Assembly: GCA_041487495.1 (NCBI GenBank)
Contig: JBGPNN010000004.1
Coordinates: 1 to 35,389, forward strand
DNA from: JBGPNN01 sp041487495
Lineage (GTDB): Bacteria > Sysuimicrobiota > Sysuimicrobiia > Sysuimicrobiales > Humicultoraceae
Length of the DNA stretch: 35,389 nucleotides
Reading direction: 5' to 3'
Made by a program: the position numbers and the translations under genes. Below, piece after piece: positions 24,202 through 33,464 of this stretch. Each line of letters starts with the position of its first letter. Position 1 is the first letter of the stretch. The notes beneath the pieces are model-generated. The model saw only the letters and a list, made by a program, of their open reading frames with translations, was not told the origin of the DNA and searched no databases.

Positions 24202-24996
24202 CTAGCGCGCTTCTCCTCCTGCAAGCGGCCTCACCACGATCGAACCCGCATACCGCAGATCGATCGAGGCCACCGACATCTGCCTCGCCCTCAGTGCCGC
24301 CAGCAGCGCGGGCACCTGGGCAAGTCGGCCCGAGAGCCCCGGAAGACCACCGGCGCGCACCTCAAGCCCGGTTCGCGTCACGAACGTCAGGTCGGGACCG
24401 GGCGCCACGATGATCCGGACGACAAGCGGTCTCAGCGCCTCCGGCACAGCCGCTATCGCGGCGAATGCGGCCCGCAGCGCGTCGGGTGGCGCCGGCGTGC
24501 CCGGCCGGGCCCACCCGGACCGGCCCGTCCGGTCCACAACTTGCACCAGGCTGCCGGGGCTCGCGCTGACGTCTACGACCATCAGGTCTTCATCGATGAG
24601 CGCAAACCGATCACCCGCGGTCAGCGCCACGAGCGGGCGCCGCTCGGTGAAGGTGATCACGACCGCGTTCAGGGGACGAATGCGTACGTCCGCGGTCTTG
24701 ACGCGGGGATGGGCGCGCAGACGCGCCGCCACAGCGTCCGCGTTCACGGTGAAGAGACGTTGCCCGAGATGCAGCCCGGCCATTGACCGGACGGCGGCAG
24801 CGTCGAGGGTGATGCCGCCGTCGACGTCGATCCGTTCGATGAGAAAGAGCGACGACTGCGGCAGGGCGGCCAGGGCAAACAACGCGGCCATGATGATCGC
24901 AAAACGAGCCAGTCCGGCGCGACGTGTGCGTCGAAGGCGAGACGGGAGGGACGACGAAGGGGATGGTGTCGGCACGGTTGTCAGGGCTGGCGTCAA
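24202..24996 (-). CDS. ftsQ: FtsQ/DivIB-type division protein
   Basis: The 264-aa protein has a basic cytosolic N-terminus, one membrane helix (about 30-47, ARFAIIMAALFALAAL) and a POTRA domain (IERIDVDGGITLDAAAV to TFTERRPLVAL), followed by an FtsQ-type beta domain. It links the FtsB/FtsL and FtsA/FtsZ parts of the divisome. The start is uncertain: TTG 24996 overlaps the murB TGA by 4 nt like the preceding genes, while GTG 24975 would remove 7 residues; neither has a clear ribosome site. Position between murB and ftsA supports the call. Confidence 0.88.
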   Translation of the reverse strand: MTPALTTVPTPSPSSSLPSRLRRTRRAGLARFAIIMAALFALAALPQSSLFLIERIDVDGGITLDAAAVRSMAGLHLGQRLFTVNADAVAARLRAHPRVKTADVRIRPLNAVVITFTERRPLVALTAGDRFALIDEDLMVVDVSASPGSLVQVVDRTGRSGWARPGTPAPPDALRAAFAAIAAVPEALRPLVVRIIVAPGPDLTFVTRTGLEVRAGGLPGLSGRLAQVPALLAALRARQMSVASIDLRYAGSIVVRPLAGGEAR

Positions 24997-25910
24997 AAGT
25001 CGCCCAGCAGTTTTACCTCCAGGTCGAGCGAGATGCCGGTTCGGTCCTGCACCCGGACCCTCACCAGTTCGGCGAGCGCCACGACGTCGGACGCGGTGGC
25101 GCCCCCTTCGTTGATGATGTAATTCGCATGGATCTCCGACACCCGGGCCCCGCCGACGGTGAGCCCTTTGCCTCCCGAGAGATCGATGAGGCGCCCGGCG
25201 TGATCGCCCGGCGGGTTCCGGAAGACACACCCCGAACTCGGTGGGCCGATCGGCTGGGTGGCGCCGCGATGCGCGAGCCACGTGTGTAACCGGTCCATGA
25301 CCGCCGGCGGCTCTCCCTGCCGCAGCCGCATCGCGGCTGCGATGATGACCCACGGCTGCCGCTGCAGCACGGAGGATCGGTAGGCGAACTCCATCGCGGC
25401 TCGATCGAGACGCCGATCGCCCTCGGGGGTGATGACATCGACCGTCTCGGTCACGTCTTCCATCGCGTGGCCATGCGCGCCCGCATTCATGACGACGGCG
25501 CCGCCCACCGATGCCGGAATCCCGGCGGCGAACTCCAGGCCGGCAAGCCCGATCCGGGCCGTGCGCAGCGCGAGCGCCGGGAGTCCAGCACCAGCTTCGG
25601 CGGTTACGCGCTCCCCGTCAATCCCCACGTGGTCCAGTCCCTTGCCGATCTTCACCACGATGCCGCGGATCCCGCGGTCGCCTACGAGCAGGTTCGACCC
25701 CGCGCCGATGATCACCGGCGTGATCCCATCGCCGGAGAGCACCCGCACCACGCCACGGAGCTCCTCGACACCCCGCGGGATGACAAGCAGATCGGCCGGG
25801 CCACCGACGCGAAAGGCGACATGGCGCGCCAGCGGCGCGTCACGCCGGACATCGCGCACGACCTCCCGCAGCCGGCGCTCCAGCCCGACCAGCGTGGCCG
25901 CGGTTGTCAC
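24993..25910 (-). CDS. murB: MurB, UDP-N-acetylenolpyruvoylglucosamine reductase
   Basis: The 305-aa flavoprotein reduces UDP-GlcNAc-enolpyruvate to UDP-MurNAc with NADPH. The FAD-binding segment has VIIGAGSNLLVGDRG (66-80), and GLEFAAGIPASVGGAVVMNA (124-143) is the characteristic FAD pocket. The catalytic proton-donor position, Ser229 in E. coli MurB, is Cys here (C228, in SSGCVFRNP), and E298 takes the place of the catalytic glutamate. The GTG start overlaps the murC stop (GTGA). Cytosolic. MurA is not in the window. Confidence 0.95.
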   Translation of the reverse strand: MTTAATLVGLERRLREVVRDVRRDAPLARHVAFRVGGPADLLVIPRGVEELRGVVRVLSGDGITPVIIGAGSNLLVGDRGIRGIVVKIGKGLDHVGIDGERVTAEAGAGLPALALRTARIGLAGLEFAAGIPASVGGAVVMNAGAHGHAMEDVTETVDVITPEGDRRLDRAAMEFAYRSSVLQRQPWVIIAAAMRLRQGEPPAVMDRLHTWLAHRGATQPIGPPSSGCVFRNPPGDHAGRLIDLSGGKGLTVGGARVSEIHANYIINEGGATASDVVALAELVRVRVQDRTGISLDLEVKLLGDF

Positions 25911-27304
25911 GGGCGTCCCTCCGCCCTGACCGCGCGCACCGCCAGCCGCGCCAGCAACGCGTCGGCGGCGTTTCCGATGTCGCCCGCACCCAGGGTGAGG
26001 ACCATATCGCCCGACACGACCATCGACTCGAGCAGGTCCAGTGCGTCCTCGGTGGTGGGCCGGAAGTGCACCGGCCGCCGCCTGGCGATTTCGTCGACGA
26101 TCAATCGGGCGCTGACCCCAGGCATCGGAGTCTCATCCGCAGCGTAGATTTCGGTGACGACGACCTCGTCGGCCGCCTGGAACGCGCCGCCGTACTCTGC
26201 GAACGTCGTCCGCGTCCGGGAAAACCGGTGCGGCTGGAACAGCACAATCAAGCGGCGTTCGGGCCACCCCTCGCGCGCGGCACCCAACACCGAGGCCACC
26301 TTCACGGGATTGTGCGCATAGTCATCGACGACGGTCACGCCGGCGGCTTCACCCCGCACGGCGAAGCGGCGCGATGCGCCTCGAAAGTCGCCCAGCGCGT
26401 CGATCGCGACATCGACCGGGACGCCAACCTGCGCCGCCGCGGCGATGGCGCCTAACGCATTCGACACGTTGTGCCGGCCCGGCACCTGGAGCACCAGCTC
26501 GCCGGCGGGCCGGCCACGCATCCACACCGCGGTGCGGGTCGTGGCGCCGCGGATAACGCTGATCTCGCCGCGCACATCCACGTCAGAGGAGAACCCATAG
26601 GACACGATCGGCCGGTGCAACTCGTCTCGGAGCGCGCGGACTTCCGGGTGATCGAGACACAGCACGACGAAGCCTGCGGCGTCCACCCCTCGCAGGAACC
26701 GCATGAACGTCTCTTTGAGATGCCCCACCGACGTGTAGAAGTCCCGATGATCCGTCACATCCAGGCTCGTCAGGACCGCGGCGAAGGGCGACACGTGAAG
26801 GAGAGATCCGTCACTCTCATCGACCTCGGCCACGATCCAGGAGCCGCCACCGCTGCGGACGTTGCCCCCGTACTCGGCGACGTCGGCACCGATCAGGGCG
26901 GTCGGATCGCACCCGCCGGCGGCCAGCACGCGGGCGAGCATCGCCGTACTTGTCGTCTTGCCGTGCGTACCCACTACCGCAATGGACCGGCCTGTGCCCA
27001 TGACGTACCCGAGCACTTCGGCACGATGCCTGACCGGGAGCCCCAGATCGCGGGCCGCACGCAGCTCGGCCGCGTCGCCGGCGATGGCGCGGGACACGAC
27101 CACCAGGTCGACACCGCGGAGATGGTCGGGGCTATGGCCAAATTCCACCACGCATCCGGCGCGCCGCAGCCGCCCGGTCGCCTCGGAGGCGCGCAGGTCA
27201 CATCCGGACACGACGAATCCCTGCGCGGCCAGCACCTGCGCCAGCGCGCTCATCCCGGAGCCCCCAATCCCGACGAAGTGCACATGCGCGCCCGCCGGGA
27301 TCAC
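25907..27304 (-). CDS. murC: MurC, UDP-N-acetylmuramate-L-alanine ligase
   Basis: The 465-aa Mur ligase adds L-alanine to UDP-MurNAc. The N-terminal UDP-binding loop is FVGIGGSGMSALA (10-22). The ATP P-loop is GTHGKTTST (112-120), with the MurC-specific His after GT. The central domain has EVDESDGS, and the C-terminal VVDDYAHNP and FQPHRFSRTR are family motifs. GTG 27304 overlaps the murG stop by 4 nt. Sequence upstream of it in frame is antisense to murG and is not MurC-like. Confidence 0.96.
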   Translation of the reverse strand: MIPAGAHVHFVGIGGSGMSALAQVLAAQGFVVSGCDLRASEATGRLRRAGCVVEFGHSPDHLRGVDLVVVSRAIAGDAAELRAARDLGLPVRHRAEVLGYVMGTGRSIAVVGTHGKTTSTAMLARVLAAGGCDPTALIGADVAEYGGNVRSGGGSWIVAEVDESDGSLLHVSPFAAVLTSLDVTDHRDFYTSVGHLKETFMRFLRGVDAAGFVVLCLDHPEVRALRDELHRPIVSYGFSSDVDVRGEISVIRGATTRTAVWMRGRPAGELVLQVPGRHNVSNALGAIAAAAQVGVPVDVAIDALGDFRGASRRFAVRGEAAGVTVVDDYAHNPVKVASVLGAAREGWPERRLIVLFQPHRFSRTRTTFAEYGGAFQAADEVVVTEIYAADETPMPGVSARLIVDEIARRRPVHFRPTTEDALDLLESMVVSGDMVLTLGAGDIGNAADALLARLAVRAVRAEGRP

Positions 27305-28431
27305 GCGTTCACCTCCCGCGTGGAACGCTGCCTGGCCGCCGACAGCACGATTCCGGCCACGACGTCGGCGGCCTCCGGCCGCCCCATTGCTCGGCTCGCC
27401 CGTCCCATCGCCTCGCGCCGGGCTGGGTCGCTTGCCAGCATCTGCACGGCCTCGACCAGCGCGGGTCCGTCGAGATCGACGTCTCCCACGCGCAGCGCGG
27501 CGCCGGAGCCGACGAGGATCGCCGTGTTTTCCTCTTGATGATCGTCCGCGGCATGGGGGTACGGCACGAGGATAGCCGGCAGGCCCCACGCGGTGAGCTC
27601 CGCCAGTGTCGACGCCCCGGCCCGACAGACGACAAGATCGGCGCACGCGTAGGCATCCCCGATGGGGTCCAGAAACGGCGCCGCGATGTGCAGGACGGCC
27701 GGCGGACCGACGTGCTCGCGATGCCCTATCGCCTGCCGCACCCAATGCAGGTGCTCGGTGCCGGTGTGGTGCAGGACCTGCAACCGCTGATCGTACATCA
27801 CCAGGTCGACCATCCGGCAGATGCCGCGGTTGAGGCTGAGCGCGCCCTGGCTGCCACCGATGACGAGGATCGTGAACCGGTCCGCCGCGAGTCCCCAACG
27901 ATCTTGCCCGCGCCGGCGCTCTCCTGCCAGCGCCCGCCCGCGGATGGGGACGCCCGTGACCTCGGTGCGGCGGCCTGGCAATCGCTGAGCCGCCTCAGGA
28001 TTCGGCACCGAGACACACCGCGCCCACCGAGCCAGCAGCCGCGTGGCCCGCCCGGGGATCACGTTTTGTTCCTGGAGCACGAGCGGCCGGCCCAACATCA
28101 CGGCGGCAGTCCCGACGGGCAGGCAGACATACCCACCGGTGGCCACGACCGCATCCGGCCGCCAGCGCGCCAGCAACCCGAGCGCCTGCGCGGTGCCAAT
28201 TCCCATCGCGGCGGTGGACCAGGCGGTCTGCAGCCCGAACCGCTCCGGCCAGCGCACGGCGGTGATCGAGGTGAACGCCCAGCCTTCGTCCGGCACCGCG
28301 CGCGCCTCGAACCGATCGCCGCCGATGAACCGGACCGCGACTTCGGGACGGCGCCGTCGCAGCGCCTCGGCGATGGCGAGTCCCGGGTAGATGTGCCCGC
28401 CGGTACCGCCGCCCGTGATGACCACTCTCAT
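27301..28431 (-). CDS. murG: MurG, lipid II-forming GlcNAc transferase
   Basis: The 376-aa GT28 glycosyltransferase moves GlcNAc from UDP-GlcNAc to lipid I on the cytosolic membrane face. It has the family G-loop TGGGTGGHIYPG (6-17), ATGGYVCLP, QEQNVIPG and the C-terminal UDP-sugar site CRAGASTLAELTAWGLPAIL. The ATG start overlaps the ftsW stop (ATGA). Length and motifs are typical of the family. Confidence 0.96.
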   Translation of the reverse strand: MRVVITGGGTGGHIYPGLAIAEALRRRRPEVAVRFIGGDRFEARAVPDEGWAFTSITAVRWPERFGLQTAWSTAAMGIGTAQALGLLARWRPDAVVATGGYVCLPVGTAAVMLGRPLVLQEQNVIPGRATRLLARWARCVSVPNPEAAQRLPGRRTEVTGVPIRGRALAGERRRGQDRWGLAADRFTILVIGGSQGALSLNRGICRMVDLVMYDQRLQVLHHTGTEHLHWVRQAIGHREHVGPPAVLHIAAPFLDPIGDAYACADLVVCRAGASTLAELTAWGLPAILVPYPHAADDHQEENTAILVGSGAALRVGDVDLDGPALVEAVQMLASDPARREAMGRASRAMGRPEAADVVAGIVLSAARQRSTREVNA

Positions 28432-29609
28432 GACGACTCCAACGCGCGGGCCGGCGACGCCGCAGCGGGCCGCGGCTGCGCGACCGTGCGCGCCTCGCCC
28501 CGCGCATACTGTGAGATGTTTAGGAGGATGCCCACCAGAATCATCGTCATCACGAAGGACGTGCCGCCGAAGCTCACGAACGGCAGGGGGACACCGGTCA
28601 CCGGCAGCAGCCCCGTCGCCACGCCGATGTTCATCAGGGCCTGCCCAGCGATCAACATCGTGATGCCCGACGCGAGCAGCGTGCCGTACCGATCCGGCGC
28701 GGCCCGCGCGATCCGAAAACCACGATACGCGAACAACCCGAAGAGTGCCAGGAGCCCGAGGGTCCCCAGGAGCCCGAGTTCTTCGCCCAGGATTGCGAAG
28801 ATGAAGTCGGTGTGCTGTTCGGGAAGGTAAAAGAACTTCTGGCGGCTGGCCCCGAGCCCGACGCCGAAGAGCCCGCCCGATCCGAACGCAAGCAGCGACT
28901 GGATGATGTGGAAGCCGGTGCCCCGCGGATCACGCCACGGATCCAGGAACGCCAGGATCCGCTGAAAGCGGTATGTGGCGACCATGACGGCGAGGACGAC
29001 GACCGGCGTCGCGGCGAGCCCGATCAGGATCAAATGCACGATGCGCGCGCCCCCGGCGAACAGCAGGCCCATCATGATAGCGCCCAGGACCATTGCGGAT
29101 CCCATGTCCGGCTGGCGGAGCACCAGGGCGGCCAGTGTGGCCGCGATCGCGAGCGGCGGGAGCACGCCGCGCCTGAGGTTCCGGATGCTGCCACCCCGCT
29201 GCACCAGGAAATGCGCCAGATACAGCACCAGCGCCACCTTGGCCATCTCCACGGGCTGGAAGCTCAGCGGCCCGACCACCAACCAGCGCCGGGCCCCGCC
29301 GGCGACGCGGCCGACGCCGGGGACCAGCACCGCGACCAGCAGCAGACCCGCCAGCACGAGGAACGGCACCGTGAACACACGCAGCCGGTGATAGTGCACA
29401 CTGCGCGCCAGCCAGAGGGCCGCAAAGCCGAGGGCGGTCCACGCCGCCTGGCGCTTGAGAAAGTACGCGCTGTCGGCGAGCCGGTCATAGGCCACGACGC
29501 TACTCGCGCTGTAGACCATCACCAGACCGATGGCTGACAGCGCCACCACGCTGGCGAACAGCGTCGTGTCGGCCTGATGACGGTGCAGCACCGGCATCGC
29601 GCGATTCAT
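28428..29609 (-). CDS. ftsW: FtsW, SEDS-family septal peptidoglycan polymerase
   Basis: The 393-aa membrane protein has about ten helices and SEDS landmarks: MVYSASSVVAY after the first helix, YFLKRQ, the PDMGSAMVLG loop (equivalent to the PDxG catalytic Asp region), the long FILGEELGLLG-like segment and GVPLPFVSFGGTS. It polymerises glycan strands from lipid II together with FtsI, which is encoded just upstream at the window edge. ATG 29609 overlaps the murD stop by 4 nt; ATG 29597 is also possible. Confidence 0.95.
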   Translation of the reverse strand: MNRAMPVLHRHQADTTLFASVVALSAIGLVMVYSASSVVAYDRLADSAYFLKRQAAWTALGFAALWLARSVHYHRLRVFTVPFLVLAGLLLVAVLVPGVGRVAGGARRWLVVGPLSFQPVEMAKVALVLYLAHFLVQRGGSIRNLRRGVLPPLAIAATLAALVLRQPDMGSAMVLGAIMMGLLFAGGARIVHLILIGLAATPVVVLAVMVATYRFQRILAFLDPWRDPRGTGFHIIQSLLAFGSGGLFGVGLGASRQKFFYLPEQHTDFIFAILGEELGLLGTLGLLALFGLFAYRGFRIARAAPDRYGTLLASGITMLIAGQALMNIGVATGLLPVTGVPLPFVSFGGTSFVMTMILVGILLNISQYARGEARTVAQPRPAAASPARALESS

Positions 29610-31105
29610 ACCGCGGCTTTCTTGCCCGCACGCGCGGGCAACTCCTCCGCGAGCGCGCAGAATCGATCTCCGCGCTCGCGGTAATCCGCGAATTGATCGA
29701 AGCTCTCGCACCCCGGAGACAGGAGTACCGCGTCGCCAGGCGCCGCCGCCTCCCAGACCGCAGTCATCGCTCCCTCCAGCGTGCCTGCCTGTACCAGGCG
29801 CGGCCGGTCAGGCAGCCCGCCGAAGGCCTCCGTGAGCGGTCCGGCCGTCGAGCCGATGAGATAGATCCCTTTCACGGGTGCCGCGCGAAGCGCCCGAGTC
29901 ATCGGGGCGAAATCCTCGGCCCGCGCGGACCGGCGCAGCCCGCCGGCAATCAGATGAAATGGCCGGATCATACTACTGATCGCCGCCGCCGCGGCCGTGG
30001 GGTTGGTGCCGAGCGAGTCTTCAAAAAAGGCGATCCCGTCGCGCTCCGTGACCAGGCGAAAGCGGTACGGCAAACCGCGAAATGCGCGGAGCACCCCGGC
30101 GATCGCCGTCGCCGAGACGCCCGCAATCGCCGCGGCGGCCGTTGCCGCCAGTGCGTTCTCCACCATGTGCGGGCCCGGCACGGCCAGGTCGGTGGCGGGC
30201 AGCACCGGGTAGGGCGCCGGGCCGTCCACGACAATCGTGCCGTCCCGCACGAAGGCCCCGCGCGGCACGGCGCGCTGAGCGCTGAACCAGTGCACCTGCG
30301 AGGTCACACCCGCGGCCATCCCGGCGACCAGCGGGTCATCGGCGTTCAACACCGCGTGGTCTGCCGGACGCTGGTGTCGGATAATCGTCCGCTTGACCTC
30401 GACGTAGGCGTCAAGAGAGCCGTGATCGTCGAGATGGTGCGGCGCGATGTTGGTGATGACCGCGACGTGCGGGCTATATGGCAGCCCCATCAGCTGCCGG
30501 TTGCTGATCTCCAGGACCAACCAGGTCTGCGGTGTCAGCCGGTCGAGCACGTACAGGGCGGGGAGATGCGTCCGGTCGTTGCCCGAGACCACGGCGGGGA
30601 TCCCCGCCGCTTCAAGCATGGCCGCGATCAACGTCACGACCGTGAACTTGCCGTTCGTCCCCGTCACGCCGAGAATCGGGCCGGGACACAGCTCGAAGAA
30701 CAGCCGGGTCATGCTGGACAGCGGCACGCCACGCCGCACCGCGTCGTGCACCGGGGTGTTTTGCGGGTGGCGGTTCCACGACTGCGGGGCGAACACGATA
30801 TCGGCCTCATCCAGCCCGCGCAGGTACTGTGCGCCCTGGCGCCAGACAATCGGCGCCGCCCGCAGCCGGCCGATCAACGCGGCCCGACCGCTGGCATCGA
30901 GCCAACGGTGCGTGCGGGCTACGGTCACCTCGAAGCGTTCGGCCGGTTCGAGGTCGTGCGCGGTGATCGTCGTAATGCTGTGCTGCAGCAGGAAGTCGAT
31001 GACGGCCGACCCTTCGGTCCCCGAAGGCCCCAGCACGTGAATGTGCCGACCCCGGAGCCGGTCCAGGACCACCTGCGCGCGCGGGGACACGGCCGGCTCG
31101 TTCAT
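29606..31105 (-). CDS. murD: MurD, UDP-MurNAc-L-Ala:D-glutamate ligase, divergent
   Basis: The 499-aa Mur ligase sits in the murD position between mraY and ftsW and has three recognisable domains. However, key motifs deviate. The P-loop is GTNGKFT (149-155), with Phe at the residue that is Ser/Thr in Mur ligases. The ESSFQLE-like segment reads EISNRQL (199-205). The expected catalytic lysine (carbamylated in MurD) is K238, and NIAPHHLDDHG (219-229) retains the histidine. The protein is also longer than usual MurD (about 440-460 aa). ATG 31105 overlaps the mraY stop. Assignment rests on order and overall family, with activity less certain. Confidence 0.82.
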   Translation of the reverse strand: MNEPAVSPRAQVVLDRLRGRHIHVLGPSGTEGSAVIDFLLQHSITTITAHDLEPAERFEVTVARTHRWLDASGRAALIGRLRAAPIVWRQGAQYLRGLDEADIVFAPQSWNRHPQNTPVHDAVRRGVPLSSMTRLFFELCPGPILGVTGTNGKFTVVTLIAAMLEAAGIPAVVSGNDRTHLPALYVLDRLTPQTWLVLEISNRQLMGLPYSPHVAVITNIAPHHLDDHGSLDAYVEVKRTIIRHQRPADHAVLNADDPLVAGMAAGVTSQVHWFSAQRAVPRGAFVRDGTIVVDGPAPYPVLPATDLAVPGPHMVENALAATAAAAIAGVSATAIAGVLRAFRGLPYRFRLVTERDGIAFFEDSLGTNPTAAAAAISSMIRPFHLIAGGLRRSARAEDFAPMTRALRAAPVKGIYLIGSTAGPLTEAFGGLPDRPRLVQAGTLEGAMTAVWEAAAPGDAVLLSPGCESFDQFADYRERGDRFCALAEELPARAGKKAAV

Positions 31106-32073
31106 CCGGTCACCAGCAGCCCGAACAGCAGGCACGCGGACCCCGCGAGGTAGAAGCGCCGCACGATCTGGGGTTCGGACCAGCCAACCAGCTCGAAATG
31201 GTGGTGCAGCGGGCTCATCCGGAAGATGCGCCGGCCCCCGGTGCGCTTGAAGTACGCCACCTGCAGGATCACCGAGAACGCTTCGGCGACGAAGACACCG
31301 CCGATGACGATGAGGGTGAGTTCGCTCTTGGTGATGATCGCCAGCGCGGCAAGCACGGCCCCCAACGCATTGGACCCGACATCGCCCATGAAGACGCGTG
31401 CCGGGTGCGCGTTCAGGCGGAGAAAGGCGGCGGCGGCCCCGACGACGGCGGCGCCGACAATCGCGGCGGGCGGCTCGAGGCCGACGGCGCCAATGACCGT
31501 CAGGCCAACCGCGGCAAGCGCGACGAGACCGGACGCCAGGCCATCAAGACCATCCGTGAGGTTCACGGCATTGGCAAACCCAACGACAAAGAACGCGACG
31601 AACACCGCGTACCCGGCCCCGAGGTCTATCGACCCCAAGCGCGGCACGGCGAGATTGGTGCCGATCCAGGGGACGCCGACCGCGATCCATCCCAGGACCG
31701 CAGCGGCCGCGAACTGCAGCATCAGACGCTCGCGCGCGCGGAGCCCGAGGTTGCGGTTGCGCAGGATCTTGAGCGCGTCATCCAGCAGTCCGATGCCGCC
31801 GAACGCGAGCATGGCGCCGAGGGCGAAGAGCACCGGCGCCTTGAATCCACCGACGAGGGCGCCGGCCGCGATGGCCGGAACAATCAGCATGCCGCCCATG
31901 GTCGGCGTGCCGGCTTTACCTTGGTGCCGGGAGGGCGCGTCATCCCGGATGCGCTGCCGCTGCCCCCAGGCCGCGAGGATCGCCACCACGCTCGGGCCGG
32001 CCAGGATCACGACCCCGGCCGCAACCACCGCGGCCAGCGCGACCTGGACGGCCGGGGACACCACGGCGATCAT
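31102..32073 (-). CDS. mraY: MraY, phospho-MurNAc-pentapeptide translocase
   Basis: The 323-aa polytopic enzyme transfers phospho-MurNAc-pentapeptide to undecaprenyl phosphate, making lipid I. About ten helices are visible. Active-site motifs are GLLDDALK, NAVNLTDGLDGLASG and FMGDVGSNALG, with MSPLHHHFE near the C-terminus. All expected Asp and His residues are present. The start overlaps the murF stop by 4 nt, and its own stop overlaps murD. Confidence 0.97.
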   Translation of the reverse strand: MIAVVSPAVQVALAAVVAAGVVILAGPSVVAILAAWGQRQRIRDDAPSRHQGKAGTPTMGGMLIVPAIAAGALVGGFKAPVLFALGAMLAFGGIGLLDDALKILRNRNLGLRARERLMLQFAAAAVLGWIAVGVPWIGTNLAVPRLGSIDLGAGYAVFVAFFVVGFANAVNLTDGLDGLASGLVALAAVGLTVIGAVGLEPPAAIVGAAVVGAAAAFLRLNAHPARVFMGDVGSNALGAVLAALAIITKSELTLIVIGGVFVAEAFSVILQVAYFKRTGGRRIFRMSPLHHHFELVGWSEPQIVRRFYLAGSACLLFGLLVTG

Positions 32074-33464
32074 GTGCGGATCACCGACTCACCGCTGCGC
32101 ATTGCCGCGACCACATGCTCCATTTCGATAGTGCGGGATCCTTTGATGAGCACGACGTCCCCCGGGCGCACCGCCTGCCGGAGCGCCGCGATCGCTTCAT
32201 CGGTCGTGGTCACCACCATCATCGACACCAGCGGCAGCCCAGCCTCCGCGGCGCCCTCCACGTACCAGCGGCTGTTGGGTCCGACGGCCAGCAGGAACGC
32301 CGGCTCGAGCGCCGCGGCCTCGCGGCCCACGCGCCGGTGAAACTCGCTCGACTGCGGTCCCAGTTCCCGCATCTCACCGAGGGCCAGCACGCGCCGGCGC
32401 CGCCCGCCGACCTGGGCCAGCACGTCAAACGCGGCGGCCATGGACTGCGGGCTCGCATTGTACGAGTCGTCGACGATCATCACCTCGCCGACGACGAGGA
32501 CTTCCTGGCGCATCTTCGCCGCGCGCGCGCGGGCGAGACCCTCGACGATCTCCTGTAGGCTCAAGCCCATCGCGGAGCCGACGGCCGCGGTGACCAATGC
32601 GTTCCGCACCTGGTGCGCGCCGGGCAGCGGCAGATGGACCGGCCCCGCTTCGTCTCTCAGATGCAGGCGAAAGGCGTATCCGCCGTCGGCACGCGTGATC
32701 TCGGTGGCGCGCACGTCGGCAGGATGCGTGATGCCGACGGTCACGACCGCGCAGTGGACATCGCGAATCAGTCGTTCGGTCAGCGCTTCGTCGGCGTTCA
32801 CAATCGCCACACCATAGGAAGGCAGCGCTTCGAGCAACTCGGCTTTGGCCGCCGCGACCTGTTCACGAGAGCCCAGCAACTCGAGATGGGTGTCCCCGAT
32901 CGTCGTCACGACCCCAATGCGCGGGCGCGCCATCTCGACGAGTTCGCGGATCTGTCCGAGCCCGCGCATGGCCATCTCGATGACGGCCACGTCGTGGTGC
33001 GATCGAAGGTTCAGGAGCGTCAGGGCGACGCCAAGTTCCGCGTTCCAGGACTCCGCCGAACGCAGCACCGCATGGCGGCGACCGAGCACCTGCGCGCACA
33101 AGCCGACCGTGGTCGTCTTCCCGACGCTACCGGTAATCCCAACGACGGTCGTGGTGAGCGATCGCCGATGCAGCGCGGCGATGGCGCCGAGCGCCTGCAG
33201 GGTATCCGTCACCAGGATCGTCGGCCCGGCCGCCGCCGCATCAGTCACGATGGCCAACACCGCGCCCCGCGCCCTGGCGTCGTCGACGAACCGGTGACCG
33301 TCGGTGCGCGGACCACGCAGCGCGACGAAGAGATCGCCGGGCGAGACCTTGCGGCTGTCCGTCACCACGCCGGTGACGGCCTCGGGTAGCGTCGCGCCCG
33401 GCGGGTACCACGCGCGTCCTCCGGTGACGGCCAGCACCTCAGCGACAGTCAGACGCAGGCTCAC
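32070..33464 (-). CDS. murF: MurF, UDP-MurNAc-tripeptide:D-Ala-D-Ala ligase
   Basis: The 464-aa Mur ligase adds D-Ala-D-Ala to the tripeptide. The N-terminal domain has DSRKVSPGDLFVALRG (36-51). The P-loop GITGSVGKTTT (109-119) is the MurF form, and SWNAELGVALTLL and DDSYNASPQSM are further family signatures. GTG 33464 overlaps the murE stop by 4 nt. Ddl, which makes D-Ala-D-Ala, is not encoded in the window. Confidence 0.96.
   Translation of the reverse strand: MSLRLTVAEVLAVTGGRAWYPPGATLPEAVTGVVTDSRKVSPGDLFVALRGPRTDGHRFVDDARARGAVLAIVTDAAAAGPTILVTDTLQALGAIAALHRRSLTTTVVGITGSVGKTTTVGLCAQVLGRRHAVLRSAESWNAELGVALTLLNLRSHHDVAVIEMAMRGLGQIRELVEMARPRIGVVTTIGDTHLELLGSREQVAAAKAELLEALPSYGVAIVNADEALTERLIRDVHCAVVTVGITHPADVRATEITRADGGYAFRLHLRDEAGPVHLPLPGAHQVRNALVTAAVGSAMGLSLQEIVEGLARARAAKMRQEVLVVGEVMIVDDSYNASPQSMAAAFDVLAQVGGRRRRVLALGEMRELGPQSSEFHRRVGREAAALEPAFLLAVGPNSRWYVEGAAEAGLPLVSMMVVTTTDEAIAALRQAVRPGDVVLIKGSRTIEMEHVVAAMRSGESVIRT

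Noticed and set aside
27305..27898. Extended start for murC inside murG
   Set aside because: Arg-rich nonsense-like sequence antisense to murG; the family N-terminus and the GTGA overlap support GTG 27304.
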